Below are positions 26,034 through 36,150 of a DNA stretch of 64,000 nt, piece by piece. The notes below the pieces were generated by a model. The model did no database searches and had not been told where the DNA came from. It saw only the letters and a program-made list of their open reading frames with translations. Origin of the DNA: Pseudomonas bananamidigenes (GTDB taxonomy: Bacteria > Pseudomonadota > Gammaproteobacteria > Pseudomonadales > Pseudomonadaceae); the NCBI RefSeq assembly GCF_001679645.1, contig NZ_LRUN01000051.1, forward strand, positions 1 through 64,000, in the 5' to 3' direction. The translations under genes were made by a program, and so were the position numbers. Position 1 is the first letter of the stretch; every line of letters begins with the position of its first letter.

Positions 26034-26159
26034 CTACACGCAAGCGCCCATGCCCAACTGCATCAGCGCCAGGCCACCCTGATGCCAGCCCCACCACACC
26101 AGCGCCAGGAAGGCAGCGCCGAGTGCGGTGATGGCGATTCGCGGCCAGATTCGCATCAT
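26034..26159 (-). CDS. 41-residue hydrophobic protein coupled to MFS gene
   Basis: The product has 41 residues, MMRIWPRIAITALGAAFLAL followed by a Trp-rich stretch and a polar end with Cys40. It forms one membrane helix with a basic N-terminus, so the N-terminus is probably cytoplasmic. Its first ATG overlaps the TGA of the MFS gene (ATGA), as for other coupled genes here. It is not large enough for ordinary gene calling. It may be a small partner of the transporter, but no homolog is recognised. A start one codon later is equally possible. Confidence 0.6.
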   Translation of the reverse strand: MMRIWPRIAITALGAAFLALVWWGWHQGGLALMQLGMGACV

Positions 26160-27364
26160 GCCGCGCTCGCACGGGCCTGCAGACGCTCGACCGGACGCTC
26201 GCGCACCGGCCAGTTCAGCGCGGCCGCCAACAGGCTCAAGAGAATCGCCACTTGCCAGATCAAGTCATAACTCCCGGTCCGGTCATACACCACCCCGCCC
26301 AGCCAGCCGCCGAGGAACGAGCCGAGCTGATGGAACAGGAACACGATCCCGCCGAGCATGGACAGGTTTCGCACGCCAAACAAGGTCGCCACCGTACCGT
26401 TGGTCAACGGCACGGTCGACAGCCACAGGAAACCCATCGCCATGCCGAACAGATACGCCGTGGTCGTCGTCACCGGCAGCCAGAGGAACAGCACGATCAC
26501 CACCGCCCGCAGCAGATAAAGGCCAGTCAAAAGACGTGGCTTGGACATGCGCCCGCCGAGCCAGCCGGCGGTATAGGTGCCGAAGATGTTGAACAGCCCG
26601 ATCAAGGCCAGCACCGTGGTGCCGACGGTGGCCGGCAGATGCTGATCGACCAGATACGCCGGCAAGTGCACGCCGATGAACACCACCTGGAAACCGCAGA
26701 CGAAGAAACCGAACGCCAGCAGCCAGAACCCGGAATGCGAGCAGGCTTCACGCAAGGCTTCGGACAGGGTTTGTTCATGCCCGAGCACCGGCAGCGGCTT
26801 ATCCTTGAGCATACTCACCAGCGGCACGATCAGCACCACCAGCAGGCCCAGCGCCAGCAACGCCGCCGACCAGCCCAGCCAGCCGATCAGCCCCAGGGTG
26901 CCCGGCAGCATCGCGAACTGGCCGAAAGAACCGGCAGCACTTGCGATGCCCATGCCCATGCTGCGTTTTTCCGGCGGCACAGCACGGCCGACCACGCCCA
27001 GAATCACCGAGAAGGAAGTGCCAGACAAACCGATACCGATCAGCAAACCAGCGCTCAGGGACAGGCCCAACGCCGTTTCCGACAGGCCCATGAACACCAG
27101 GCCCAAGGCGTAGAGCACACCACCGATCAGCACCACTTTCGCCGCGCCGAAGCGGTCAGCCAGTGCGCCGGTGAAGGGTTGCGCCAGGCCCCAGATCAGG
27201 TTTTGCAACGCGATGGCAAAGGCAAACACTTCACGCCCCCAACCGAACTGGGCGCTCATCGGCGACAGGAACAGGCCGAAGCCGTGCCGAACGCCCAATG
27301 ACAACGCCAGAATCAGCGCACTCCCCAGCAACACCCAACCGCACGTACGCCACATCGAACTCAT
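26156..27364 (-). CDS. MFS transporter under MarR control
   Basis: The product has 402 residues and twelve membrane helices. It resembles the oxalate/formate-antiporter and monocarboxylate-type MFS branch: LSLGVRHGFGLFLSPMSAQF near the N-terminus, and GALADRFGAAKVVLIGG as the loop 2-3 motif. The substrate is probably an organic anion, by family only. GGAG stands seven bases before the ATG. A perfect 16-bp palindrome lies 16 bases upstream, matching a second copy upstream of the marR gene, so it is probably repressed by that regulator. Confidence 0.87.
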   Translation of the reverse strand: MSSMWRTCGWVLLGSALILALSLGVRHGFGLFLSPMSAQFGWGREVFAFAIALQNLIWGLAQPFTGALADRFGAAKVVLIGGVLYALGLVFMGLSETALGLSLSAGLLIGIGLSGTSFSVILGVVGRAVPPEKRSMGMGIASAAGSFGQFAMLPGTLGLIGWLGWSAALLALGLLVVLIVPLVSMLKDKPLPVLGHEQTLSEALREACSHSGFWLLAFGFFVCGFQVVFIGVHLPAYLVDQHLPATVGTTVLALIGLFNIFGTYTAGWLGGRMSKPRLLTGLYLLRAVVIVLFLWLPVTTTTAYLFGMAMGFLWLSTVPLTNGTVATLFGVRNLSMLGGIVFLFHQLGSFLGGWLGGVVYDRTGSYDLIWQVAILLSLLAAALNWPVRERPVERLQARASAA

Positions 27365-27379
27365 TGTTATTCTCCAGTC

Positions 27380-27395
27380 GCGGGTATATACCCGC
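27380..27395. promoter_or_regulatory. MarR operator upstream of MFS gene
   Basis: GCGGGTATATACCCGC is a perfect 16-bp palindrome in the 53-bp gap between marR and the MFS gene. The same sequence with one changed base precedes marR. Confidence 0.75.
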
Positions 27396-27417
27396 TTAGA
27401 TTCGGAAAAACCGACCC

Positions 27418-27822
27418 TCAGGCCAGTTCATCCAATAGCCGCAGCAAGGTTTCACGCTTTTCGGCGCCGAGACGGTCGATCAACCGCTGTTGCGCCGCTT
27501 CCCAGGCCGGCAGGGCTGCTGCCAGGCGTTGTACACCGGTTTCGGTGAGCCGGACGATGCGGTTGCGCATGTCTTCGCCCTCGGCCAGCGCCACCAGCCC
27601 CTCGCCCTCCAGCACCCGCAGATTGCGCCCGAGGGTGCTGCGATCCAGCCCCATGGCTTCAGCCAGTTCGGAAATGCTCGGTTGATCCAGACGCTGCAGA
27701 TTGCACAGCAGAGAATACTGGGCAACGTTGATCCCGAAGCCGTCGAGAGCGCCGTCGTAATGCCTGCTGACGCCACGGGCGGCGCGACGCAGGTTGGTGC
27801 ACAAACACTGAGAAGGAAGCAT
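27418..27822 (-). CDS. MarR-family regulator
   Basis: The product has 134 residues. The winged helix-turn-helix at about 45-85 reads PSISELAEAMGLDRSTLGRNLRVLEGEGLVA, and the wing DMRNRIVRLTETG is typical of MarR. MarR proteins bind palindromes as dimers and release them on binding phenolic or similar ligands. It lies upstream of the MFS gene on the same strand, and near-identical palindromes precede both genes, so autoregulation and control of the transporter are likely. The ribosome site is weak because the palindrome occupies the usual place. The ligand is unknown. Confidence 0.87.
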   Translation of the reverse strand: MLPSQCLCTNLRRAARGVSRHYDGALDGFGINVAQYSLLCNLQRLDQPSISELAEAMGLDRSTLGRNLRVLEGEGLVALAEGEDMRNRIVRLTETGVQRLAAALPAWEAAQQRLIDRLGAEKRETLLRLLDELA

Positions 27823-27825
27823 GAT

Positions 27826-27841
27826 GCGTGTATATACCCGC
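27826..27841. promoter_or_regulatory. MarR operator upstream of marR
   Basis: GCGTGTATATACCCGC is identical to the perfect operator before the MFS gene except at one position. It ends four bases before the marR ATG, so bound protein would also block ribosome access or early transcription. Confidence 0.7.
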
Positions 27842-27865
27842 GAGTCTGTTAAATCAAGTTACAGA

Positions 27866-28597
27866 TCAACACAAAGCCAGCCCGACGAGCACGGCCATCT
27901 CCAGCAATTCCAGTAACGCTCCCGCCGTATCCCCCGTGGTTCCACCCAGCCGCCGCACCATCAGATTCCGCAACCAGATGAACACGACGACCGCCAGCGA
28001 CAGTGCAACGACAGCCTTGAAACCGGCGATCGGCACACACGCCAGTGCACTGCCCAGCAGCACCCGCCAGCCTGCCTTGCGCGGCAAATGATCGGCCAGC
28101 GCCTGCCCCAACCCGCCGGCCCGCACATAGGTCGTGGTGAGAAACAGCCCAAGCAGCGCCGCCCGCCCCAACAGCGGCACGATGATCAGCGCCATGCCTT
28201 GCTGTTTTTCGATCAACGCCAGCAATGCCGCGAACTTGAGCAGCAGGACCAGCACCAGCGTCACCACTGCGATCGGCCCGCTGCGTGGATCCTTCATGAT
28301 CGTCAGGGTTCGCTCACGATCACCAAAACCACCGAGCCACGCATCGGCGCTGTCCGCCAGGCCGTCAAGGTGCAGGGCGCCGCTGAGCAGCACCCACACC
28401 GTCAGCAGCAACGCAGCATGCAACAGCAAGGGAGCGCCGGCCAGAGCGATGTTCAACGCCCAGAGAATCAGGCCGAACAGCAAGCCCACCAGCGGATAGA
28501 ACAGCAGCGAGCGACCGAGTTCTTCAGGCGCCGGCATGCCCGGCAGACGAATCGGCAGGCTGCTGAGAAACTGCAAAGCGATCCACAGGGGCAGCAT
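27866..28597 (-). CDS. cobS: Adenosylcobinamide-GDP ribazoletransferase
   Basis: The product has 243 residues and several membrane helices. It joins alpha-ribazole (phosphate) to adenosylcobinamide-GDP, the last assembly step of the lower nucleotide loop, in the inner membrane. Family motifs are ALHLDGLADSADAWLGGFGDRER and MKDPRSGPIA near residues 70-105, the metal-binding acidic cluster. The ATG at 28597 immediately follows the cobC stop (TGACATG) and gives the usual length; a longer frame upstream lies inside cobC. It is the last gene of the cobalamin operon. Confidence 0.93.
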   Translation of the reverse strand: MLPLWIALQFLSSLPIRLPGMPAPEELGRSLLFYPLVGLLFGLILWALNIALAGAPLLLHAALLLTVWVLLSGALHLDGLADSADAWLGGFGDRERTLTIMKDPRSGPIAVVTLVLVLLLKFAALLALIEKQQGMALIIVPLLGRAALLGLFLTTTYVRAGGLGQALADHLPRKAGWRVLLGSALACVPIAGFKAVVALSLAVVVFIWLRNLMVRRLGGTTGDTAGALLELLEMAVLVGLALC

Positions 28598-28598
28598 G

Positions 28599-29174
28599 TC
28601 AGCACACTTCCTTGAGCGAACCATCCGCTTCGACAACCAGTGAAAACAGCGCGCCATGAGCGACTTCGACATTCAGTAACTGCTCGCGGGGCAAGCCACG
28701 GGCGCGGGCCAGCAACAGGCGCATGACGCCGCCGTGACTGACCAGCAACAGCCGCTCCCCCGCATGCGCCGCATGCAAACGCGTGATGGCCGCCAGCACC
28801 CGCGCCGAAAACTCGGCAACCGGCTCGCCCCGAGGCGGGGTGAACCCATACGGATCAGCCCAGAACAGCCCGAGCGCTTCGGCATCGGTCTCCATCAGCG
28901 CCGCTGCGCTCTGCCCTTCCCAGCTACCGAAATGCAGCTCTTGCAGGTCCTTGTCTTGCGAGACCGGCAAACTCAATTGCCTGCCGAGCTCTTCGGCGAA
29001 ACGCGCGCACCGCTGCAACGGCGAACTGACCAGCCGATGCCAGGGCCCCTGCCCGATCACCGCCTCGCGCATCTGTGCCCAACCCTGTTCGGTCAAGGCA
29101 TCGTCGAGGCTGCCGCGCAGGCCGCCGCCGAGTTCGGTTTCACCGTGGCGCAGCAGGTCCAGACGCAGCGTCAT
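28599..29174 (-). CDS. cobC: Alpha-ribazole phosphatase (histidine phosphatase family)
   Basis: The product has 191 residues. The histidine-phosphatase signature LLRHGETELGG holds the nucleophilic His near residue 10; SSPLQRC, LQELHFGSWEG and LLVSHGGVMRLL complete the catalytic pocket. It removes the 5' phosphate from alpha-ribazole phosphate or adenosylcobalamin phosphate. The start overlaps the cobT stop by four bases (ATGA). Its place between cobT and cobS supports the role over other members of this broad family. Confidence 0.92.
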   Translation of the reverse strand: MTLRLDLLRHGETELGGGLRGSLDDALTEQGWAQMREAVIGQGPWHRLVSSPLQRCARFAEELGRQLSLPVSQDKDLQELHFGSWEGQSAAALMETDAEALGLFWADPYGFTPPRGEPVAEFSARVLAAITRLHAAHAGERLLLVSHGGVMRLLLARARGLPREQLLNVEVAHGALFSLVVEADGSLKEVC

Positions 29175-30226
29175 GCCGGGCGGTCCGCCACCGCCGCTTC
29201 GGCGAAGGTCGCCATCTGCCCGTGCAGATCACAGGCCAGACGCAGCAACGGCACCGCCAGCGCGGCGCCACTGCCCTCGCCCAGGCGCAGGCCCAGCTCC
29301 AACAGCGGCTCGGCGCCAAGGGTTTCCAGCACATGACGATGGCCCGGCTCGGCTCCGCGATGACCGAACAGCAGCCATTCACGACAGGCCGGATTCAGCC
29401 GCACCGCCACCAGCGCCGCGACGGTGCAGATGAAACCGTCCACCAACACCGCCACACCTTCCTGAGCGCACGCCAGATACGCACCGACCAAAGCCGCAAT
29501 CTCAAAGCCGCCGAGATTGCACAGAGTCTGTAACACATCCTCACGTTGCGAAGCGTGCAACGCCAGCGCCCGCTCGATCACCTGCGCCTTGTGGCTGACG
29601 CCTTCGGCATTCAGCCCGGTGCCAGGGCCGGTCAAATGGGCGACCGGGCAATCGAGCAGCGCACAGGCCAGCGCACTGGCGGCCGTGGTGTTGCCGATGC
29701 CCATTTCGCCACCGATGAACAATTGCGCGCCGGCTGCCTTCGCCCGCAACACGCTGTCGCGGCCGGCCTGCAAAGCGAGTTCGCCCTGAGCCGGGGTCAT
29801 TGCCGGCCCCTTGGCGAAATTCGCCGTGCCCGGGCCAATATTCAAGTGACGCACGCCCGGCAGGTTCAGCGACGAGGTCACGGTGCCCAGATCCACGACC
29901 TCAAGCTGTGCGCCGAGCTGCCGCGCCAGCACGCTGATCGCCGCGCCGCCGCTGACAAAGTTCAGCAGCATCTGCCCGGTGACTTCCTGCGGAAACGCCG
30001 AAACCCCTTCGGCCACAACACCGTGGTCGCCAGCAAAAATCGCGATCCAGACCTGATCGAGTGTCGGCTTGATCCGGCCCTGTAACCCGGCCAGTTGCAC
30101 TGCCACCGATTCGAGCTGCCCGAGAGAGCCGGCAGGTTTGGTCAATTGCTGCTGACGCGCCGCCGCGTTTTTAACAGCGTACGTATCCACCGGTTTGCAC
30201 GGGTTCAGCCACCAGGCTTGGGTCAT
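29171..30226 (-). CDS. cobT: Nicotinate-nucleotide:dimethylbenzimidazole phosphoribosyltransferase
   Basis: The product has 351 residues, normal for CobT. It makes alpha-ribazole phosphate from DMB and nicotinate mononucleotide. Family segments are KPAGSLGQLESVAVQLAGLQ, IFAGDHGVVAEGVSAFP, GGEMGIGNTTAASALACALL and LFGHRGAEPGHRHVLETLG, the last containing the substrate-binding region and a likely catalytic Glu nearby. The ATG at 30226 overlaps the cobU stop (ATGA). A longer open frame runs antisense-like through cobU and is not used. Confidence 0.95.
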   Translation of the reverse strand: MTQAWWLNPCKPVDTYAVKNAAARQQQLTKPAGSLGQLESVAVQLAGLQGRIKPTLDQVWIAIFAGDHGVVAEGVSAFPQEVTGQMLLNFVSGGAAISVLARQLGAQLEVVDLGTVTSSLNLPGVRHLNIGPGTANFAKGPAMTPAQGELALQAGRDSVLRAKAAGAQLFIGGEMGIGNTTAASALACALLDCPVAHLTGPGTGLNAEGVSHKAQVIERALALHASQREDVLQTLCNLGGFEIAALVGAYLACAQEGVAVLVDGFICTVAALVAVRLNPACREWLLFGHRGAEPGHRHVLETLGAEPLLELGLRLGEGSGAALAVPLLRLACDLHGQMATFAEAAVADRPA

Positions 30227-30744
30227 AACGCAGGTCCTTTCAAGGTCAGGGGCAGGCCGGCGACGGTCAGGACGACTCGCTGACAACGCTCGGCCAGAGC
30301 TTGATGCAGCCAACCGGCTTCATCGACGTAGCGGCGAGTCAATTCGCCCAGCGGCACGACACCCATTCCGGTCTCGTTGCTGACAAAAATGATTTCACCC
30401 GGCAGCGATGCCAGGCATTCAAGCAGGGCTTCGCGTTCGGCGGCGAGACGTTCGGCGTCTTCGAGCATCAGCAGATTGGTCAGCCACAGCGTCAGGCAAT
30501 CCACCAGCAGGCAACGCTCGGTGCGGGCGGTTTCGCGCAGCACTCGAGCCAGTTCCAGCGGCTCTTCGATCAATGCCCATTCGGCGGGACGTCGCGCCCG
30601 GTGATGGGCGACGCGTTCATTCATCTCACCGTCCAGCGGCTGGCTGGTGGCGATGTACGTCACGGCCAGCGCGCTGTCAGTGGCGAGTTTCTCGGCCAGG
30701 CGACTTTTGCCGGAGCGGGCGCCACCCAGGATCAATTGGAGCAT
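30223..30744 (-). CDS. cobU: Adenosylcobinamide kinase / guanylyltransferase
   Basis: The product has 173 residues. The P-loop GGARSGKS at 7-14 begins the RecA-like fold; HHRARRPAEWALIEEP holds the guanylylated His, and LLVDCLTLWLTNLL the Walker B region. It phosphorylates adenosylcobinamide and transfers GMP to it. Named cobP in some Pseudomonas literature. It overlaps cobT by four bases. Upstream, a 107-bp gap with a REP unit separates it from cobQ, the only real gap in the operon. Confidence 0.94.
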   Translation of the reverse strand: MLQLILGGARSGKSRLAEKLATDSALAVTYIATSQPLDGEMNERVAHHRARRPAEWALIEEPLELARVLRETARTERCLLVDCLTLWLTNLLMLEDAERLAAEREALLECLASLPGEIIFVSNETGMGVVPLGELTRRYVDEAGWLHQALAERCQRVVLTVAGLPLTLKGPAL

Positions 30745-30778
30745 GAATACATCCTATAAATATCGGGTGCTACAACGA

Positions 30779-30808
30779 CCGTCTTCGCGAGCAGGCTCGC
30801 TCCCACAA
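30779..30808. repeat. Single REP unit inside the cob operon
   Basis: CTTCGCGAGCAGGCTCGCTCC followed by CACAA matches the REP units near 9511 in inverted orientation. It lies between cobQ and cobU. A stem-loop here could stabilise upstream mRNA or cause partial polarity. Confidence 0.85.
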
Positions 30809-30851
30809 TAGAACGCATTTCACTGCTCGCGATGAGGACGGCATGGGCAAA

Positions 30852-32303
30852 TCACATTCCACAGAGTTGACGCAAAAAATCGGTATCCAGATGCTTTTCC
30901 ACCAGATCCGCCAGCCGCTCGATATCGCGCTCGCGCAGGCCGTGGTAATCCACCTCCTGCACATCGTTCAAACCGGCCCAGCGCAACAGTGCCGCACTGG
31001 CAGCCGGCGATTCGAACAGACCATGCAGATAGGTGCCGAAAATCTGCCCGTCGAAACTTTGCGCTCCATCACAGCGACCGTCATCCAGATGGACAGCGGC
31101 ATTTTCCAGCGCTGGCCCCGTCGTCACACCGGCATGAATTTCATAACCGCTGACCTCGGCATCTTCCAGCGCCAGACGCCCGCGCACATTGCGCAACTGC
31201 TTCTCGGCTTCAAGCTGCGTTTCAAATGCCAGCAGACCGAAACCTGTGCTGGAACCTGGCGCGCCTTCAAGGCCCAGCGGATCATGCACCTGCTCGCCGA
31301 GCATTTGCAGGCCGCCGCAAATCCCCAGCAGCTTGCCGCCATAACGCAGATGACGACGAATGGCGGTTTCCCAGCCATTGGCACGCAGACAGGCCAGATC
31401 GCTGCGCACGCTTTTCGAGCCCGGCAGGATGATCAGATCGGCTGGCGGAATCGTCTGCCCGGGGCCGATGAATTGCAGGTCCACTTGCGGATGCAGCCGC
31501 AGCGGATCGAAATCGGTGTGGTTGCTGATGCGCGGCAGCACCGGCACCACCACTTTCAGGACTTGCTCGACCTTGTCGGTCTGACGCCGGTCGATGCCGT
31601 CCTCGGCTTCCAGATGCAGATCCATCACGTAAGGCAGCACGCCCACCACCGGTTTGCCGGTGCGCTGCTCCAGCCAGCCGAGGCCCGGTTGCAGCAAAGC
31701 GATGTCGCCACGAAAGCGATTGATGACAAAGCCCTTCACCCGCGCCTGCTCGCTCGGCGACAGCAATTCCAGCGTGCCCACCAGATGGGCAAATACGCCG
31801 CCACGGTTGATGTCGGCGATCAGCAGCACCGGGCAATCCACCGCTTCAGCGAAGCCCATGTTGGCGATGTCGCCGGCGCGCAGATTGATTTCTGCCGGCG
31901 AGCCCGCGCCCTCGACCATCACCAGCGGATACGCAGCGCTCAAGCGCTCGTGAGAGGCCAGCACGGCCTGCATGGCGATGGCTTTGTAGTCGTGATAGGC
32001 GACAGCGTTCATGCTGGTGACTGCACGCCCATGGATGATGACCTGGGCGCCGGTGTCGCTGTTGGGCTTGAGCAGCACCGGGTTCATGTCGGTGTGCGGT
32101 TCAAGACCGCAGGCCTGCGCCTGCACCGCTTGCGCCCGGCCGATCTCGCCGCCGTCGGCGGTCACCGCGCTGTTGAGCGCCATGTTCTGCGGTTTGAATG
32201 GCACCACGGCGACGCCCTGACGGGTGGCCCAGCGGCACAGCGCGGTCACCAGCGTACTTTTGCCGGCGTCGGAGGTGGTGCCCTGCACCATTAAAGTGGT
32301 CAT
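30852..32303 (-). CDS. cobQ: Cobyric acid synthase
   Basis: The product has 483 residues. The N-terminal dethiobiotin-synthetase-like ATP domain opens TTLMVQGTTSDAGKSTLVTA, with EGAGSPAEINLR further on. The C-terminal class I glutamine amidotransferase domain has LLGICGGLQMLGE with the nucleophilic Cys and GTYLHGLFES with the catalytic His. It amidates side chains b, d, e and g of adenosylcobyrinate a,c-diamide. The ATG overlaps the cobD-type gene upstream by four bases. Confidence 0.96.
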   Translation of the reverse strand: MTTLMVQGTTSDAGKSTLVTALCRWATRQGVAVVPFKPQNMALNSAVTADGGEIGRAQAVQAQACGLEPHTDMNPVLLKPNSDTGAQVIIHGRAVTSMNAVAYHDYKAIAMQAVLASHERLSAAYPLVMVEGAGSPAEINLRAGDIANMGFAEAVDCPVLLIADINRGGVFAHLVGTLELLSPSEQARVKGFVINRFRGDIALLQPGLGWLEQRTGKPVVGVLPYVMDLHLEAEDGIDRRQTDKVEQVLKVVVPVLPRISNHTDFDPLRLHPQVDLQFIGPGQTIPPADLIILPGSKSVRSDLACLRANGWETAIRRHLRYGGKLLGICGGLQMLGEQVHDPLGLEGAPGSSTGFGLLAFETQLEAEKQLRNVRGRLALEDAEVSGYEIHAGVTTGPALENAAVHLDDGRCDGAQSFDGQIFGTYLHGLFESPAASAALLRWAGLNDVQEVDYHGLRERDIERLADLVEKHLDTDFLRQLCGM

Positions 32304-33310
32304 GCGGGTGTCTTTTCCATCGAGCGGTCCACGGCGAAAGCTTGCAGGGCCTGTTCAAGACGCACCTCATCGGCGGCATTGGCCGGCAGGCCGAAACGCA
32401 GGCTGCTGTTGTGCGTGAAGAGACGCAGCAGGATGCCGCGCCGGGCCATGAATTCATGCAGTGCGTAAGCATGCTCGGTGATCAGCCACTGAAACAGCGC
32501 GCAGCCGCCCTGAGGCTTGAAGCCATGGCGCTCGAGGAGCGCCGCCAAGCGCTCGCTGGCTTCGTCGCTGCGGATCCGCTGGCGGGTGTGGCCTTCAGTG
32601 TCTTGCAGGCACGCCTGCCCCAGCACCCGGGTCGGCCCGCTGACAGCCCAGGGCCCCACCTGCTCGGCCAGCAACCTGAGCAACTTGCGCTCGGCCAGCA
32701 CGAATCCGAGTCGAACACCGGCCAGCCCGAAGAACTTGCCGAACGAACGCAACACGATCAGCCCGACCTGATGGGTATGCGGCGCCAGACTCAGTTGCGG
32801 CGTGTTGTCCATGAACGCTTCATCGACCACCAGCCAGCCACCGCGCTGGGCCAGCCGCGCGTGCCAGTCGAGCAGACGCGCCGGGGTCAGGCTCAGGCCC
32901 GTCGGATTGTTCGGGTTGACCACCACCAGCACGTCGAGGCTGTCGAGGAAAAACTCGACTTCCTGCTCCAACACTTCGCGAACGATATAACCGCTGCGCC
33001 GCCAGGCCTCGGCATGCTCGGCATAACACGGCGACAGCACGCCAACCTTGCCGGCCCGGCGCAATCGCGGCAGCAACTGGATGGCCATCTGCGAACCGGC
33101 CACCGGCAATACCTGCGCAGCACCGTAGTAGTCACACGCCGCCTGCTCCAGACCGTCATCGGTTTCCGGCAAACGGGCCCAGGCCCGCAACGGAATCTCC
33201 GGCACCGGGAACGGCCACGGCGCCAGTCCGGTGGACAGGTCGAGCCAGTCTTCTTCCGCGATGCCGTATTCGCGCGCCGCCCTGCGCAGCCGGCCACCGT
33301 GCTCAAGCAT
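32300..33310 (-). CDS. cobD: Threonine-phosphate decarboxylase
   Basis: The product has 336 residues, a PLP fold-type I enzyme. NPNNPTGLSL, VVDEAFMD and SFGKFFGLAGVRLGF, with the Schiff-base Lys, are the cofactor motifs. It makes aminopropanol phosphate for the corrin side chain. In Pseudomonas nomenclature it is called cobC; Salmonella calls it cobD. Because aminotransferases of this fold are similar, the assignment rests partly on position next to cbiB. It overlaps cbiB by eight bases. Confidence 0.92.
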   Translation of the reverse strand: MLEHGGRLRRAAREYGIAEEDWLDLSTGLAPWPFPVPEIPLRAWARLPETDDGLEQAACDYYGAAQVLPVAGSQMAIQLLPRLRRAGKVGVLSPCYAEHAEAWRRSGYIVREVLEQEVEFFLDSLDVLVVVNPNNPTGLSLTPARLLDWHARLAQRGGWLVVDEAFMDNTPQLSLAPHTHQVGLIVLRSFGKFFGLAGVRLGFVLAERKLLRLLAEQVGPWAVSGPTRVLGQACLQDTEGHTRQRIRSDEASERLAALLERHGFKPQGGCALFQWLITEHAYALHEFMARRGILLRLFTHNSSLRFGLPANAADEVRLEQALQAFAVDRSMEKTPA

Positions 33311-34211
33311 AGAATTCAGCCCCCACGCAGAGAATCAGCAGCCATAACCATACCCCGCGCTGAACCAATTGCCAGCCGCGATCAATGGAATCGGCATCCG
33401 CCGGCGCACCTTCGCCCAATTGCGGACGCTCGTGCAGCTCTCCGTGATAGATCGCCGGGCCGCCCAGCTCGACGCCCAAGGCACCTGCGCCGGCAGCCAT
33501 CACTGGACCGGCGTTCGGGCTGTCCCATTTCGGGCCCTGGGTACGCCAGCATTTCAGCGCGAGCCGGGTCTTGCCCAGCAGCGCATAGGTCAACGCCACC
33601 AGACGCGCAGGCATGTAATTGAGGACATCGTCGATTTTTGCCGCGGCCCAGCCGAAACGCTCGAAACGTTCGTTGCGATAACCCCACATTGCGTCGAGGG
33701 TGTTGCTCAAGCGATAGAGCACCACGCCCGGCGCACCGGCCACGACAAACCAGAAGATCGCGGCGAACACTGCATCACTGCCGTTTTCCAGCACCGACTC
33801 GGTGGCGGCGCGGGCGACAGCGGTGCGGTCCAGCTCACTGGTCTGACGGCTGACCAGGTAACCCACACGCTTGCGCGCCTCCTCCAGATCATCGCTGCGC
33901 AGGGCCTTGGCCACCGGCTCGACGTGCTCACCGAGGCTGCGCATGCCGAGGGCGCAGTAAAGCGCAACGATCTCGACGATCCAGCCCACATACGGCGCCC
34001 AGGACAATGCCGTGGCGAGCAGGGTCAGCGGCAGCACGGCAATCACCCACGCGGTGACGCCATGGCTGCGCCAGCCGCGCCCGCCGGTGTTGAATCGTTG
34101 CTCGATGCGCCCGGCGAAATTGCCGAACGCCACCAGCGGATGCCAGCGCTTCGGTTCACCCAGCAGCGCGTCCAGCGCGACCGCGGCGACACTCAGCAAC
34201 GCCACACTCAT
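33303..34211 (-). CDS. cbiB: Adenosylcobinamide-phosphate synthase
   Basis: The product has 302 residues and about five membrane helices. DALLGEPKRWHPLVAFGNF near the N-terminus and ESVLENGSDAVFAAIFWFVVAGAPG near the centre are CbiB signatures, as is the PARLVALTYALLG segment. It condenses adenosylcobyric acid with aminopropanol phosphate. The ATG at 34211 overlaps the bluB stop (ATGA) and has the right family length; an ATG five codons earlier lies inside bluB. Called cobD in the Pseudomonas denitrificans naming. Confidence 0.94.
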   Translation of the reverse strand: MSVALLSVAAVALDALLGEPKRWHPLVAFGNFAGRIEQRFNTGGRGWRSHGVTAWVIAVLPLTLLATALSWAPYVGWIVEIVALYCALGMRSLGEHVEPVAKALRSDDLEEARKRVGYLVSRQTSELDRTAVARAATESVLENGSDAVFAAIFWFVVAGAPGVVLYRLSNTLDAMWGYRNERFERFGWAAAKIDDVLNYMPARLVALTYALLGKTRLALKCWRTQGPKWDSPNAGPVMAAGAGALGVELGGPAIYHGELHERPQLGEGAPADADSIDRGWQLVQRGVWLWLLILCVGAEFYA

Positions 34212-34854
34212 TGATTCACTCCCCAAACATTTTCATACAGCAGTTCACTGAGCGGACGCTCCTGCGCCCAGCCGTCGAGTACCAGCATCGGCGCCGGATA
34301 GAATGCCTCGACCGGCCCCAGGCAAAGCACCGCCAGCGGCTTGGCTCCGGCCGGCAGTTGCAGCAGATCGGCCAGCGCCTGCGGTTCGAACAGCGACACC
34401 CAGCCCATGCCCAGGCCTTCGGCACGCGCCGCCAGCCACAGGTTCTGGATCGCGCAGGACAGCGACGCCATGTCCATTTCCGGCAGTGTGCGGCGGCCGA
34501 AAATGTGCCGTTCGCGGTCGTCCATCAAGGCAGCAACCAGCACTTCGGCGCAGTCATTGATGCCTTCGACCTTGAGTTTCATGAACTCGTCACTGCGCTC
34601 GCCAAGGGCCTCGGCGGTGCGCACGCGTTCTTCCTCTACAAGATTGCGGATCTGACCACGCAAGGCGCGGTCGCTGATGCGGATGAAGCGCCACGGCTGC
34701 ATCAGGCCGACGCTCGGTGCCTGATGCGCGGCCTCAAGCAATCGGCGCAGTAATCGGGGCTCGACCGTGCCGCCGATGAAGTGGCGCATATCGCGGCGTT
34801 CGGCGATGGCGCGGTAAACCGCTGCGCGCTCGGGCTCAGTGAATGCGTTGTCGG

Positions 34855-34858
<4 letters not shown>
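34208..34858 (-). CDS. bluB: 5,6-dimethylbenzimidazole synthase
   Basis: The product has 216 residues with the flavin-destructase fold of BluB. Signature segments are RRDMRHFIGGTVEP, AAHQAPSVGLMQPWRFIRI and GLGMGWVSLFEP, which contain flavin-contacting residues. It splits reduced FMN with oxygen to give DMB, the lower ligand of B12. Its presence in the operon indicates aerobic, self-sufficient synthesis of the lower ligand. It overlaps cobB by four bases (ATGA). Confidence 0.95.
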
Positions 34859-36146
<1,288 letters not shown>

Positions 36147-36150
<4 letters not shown>

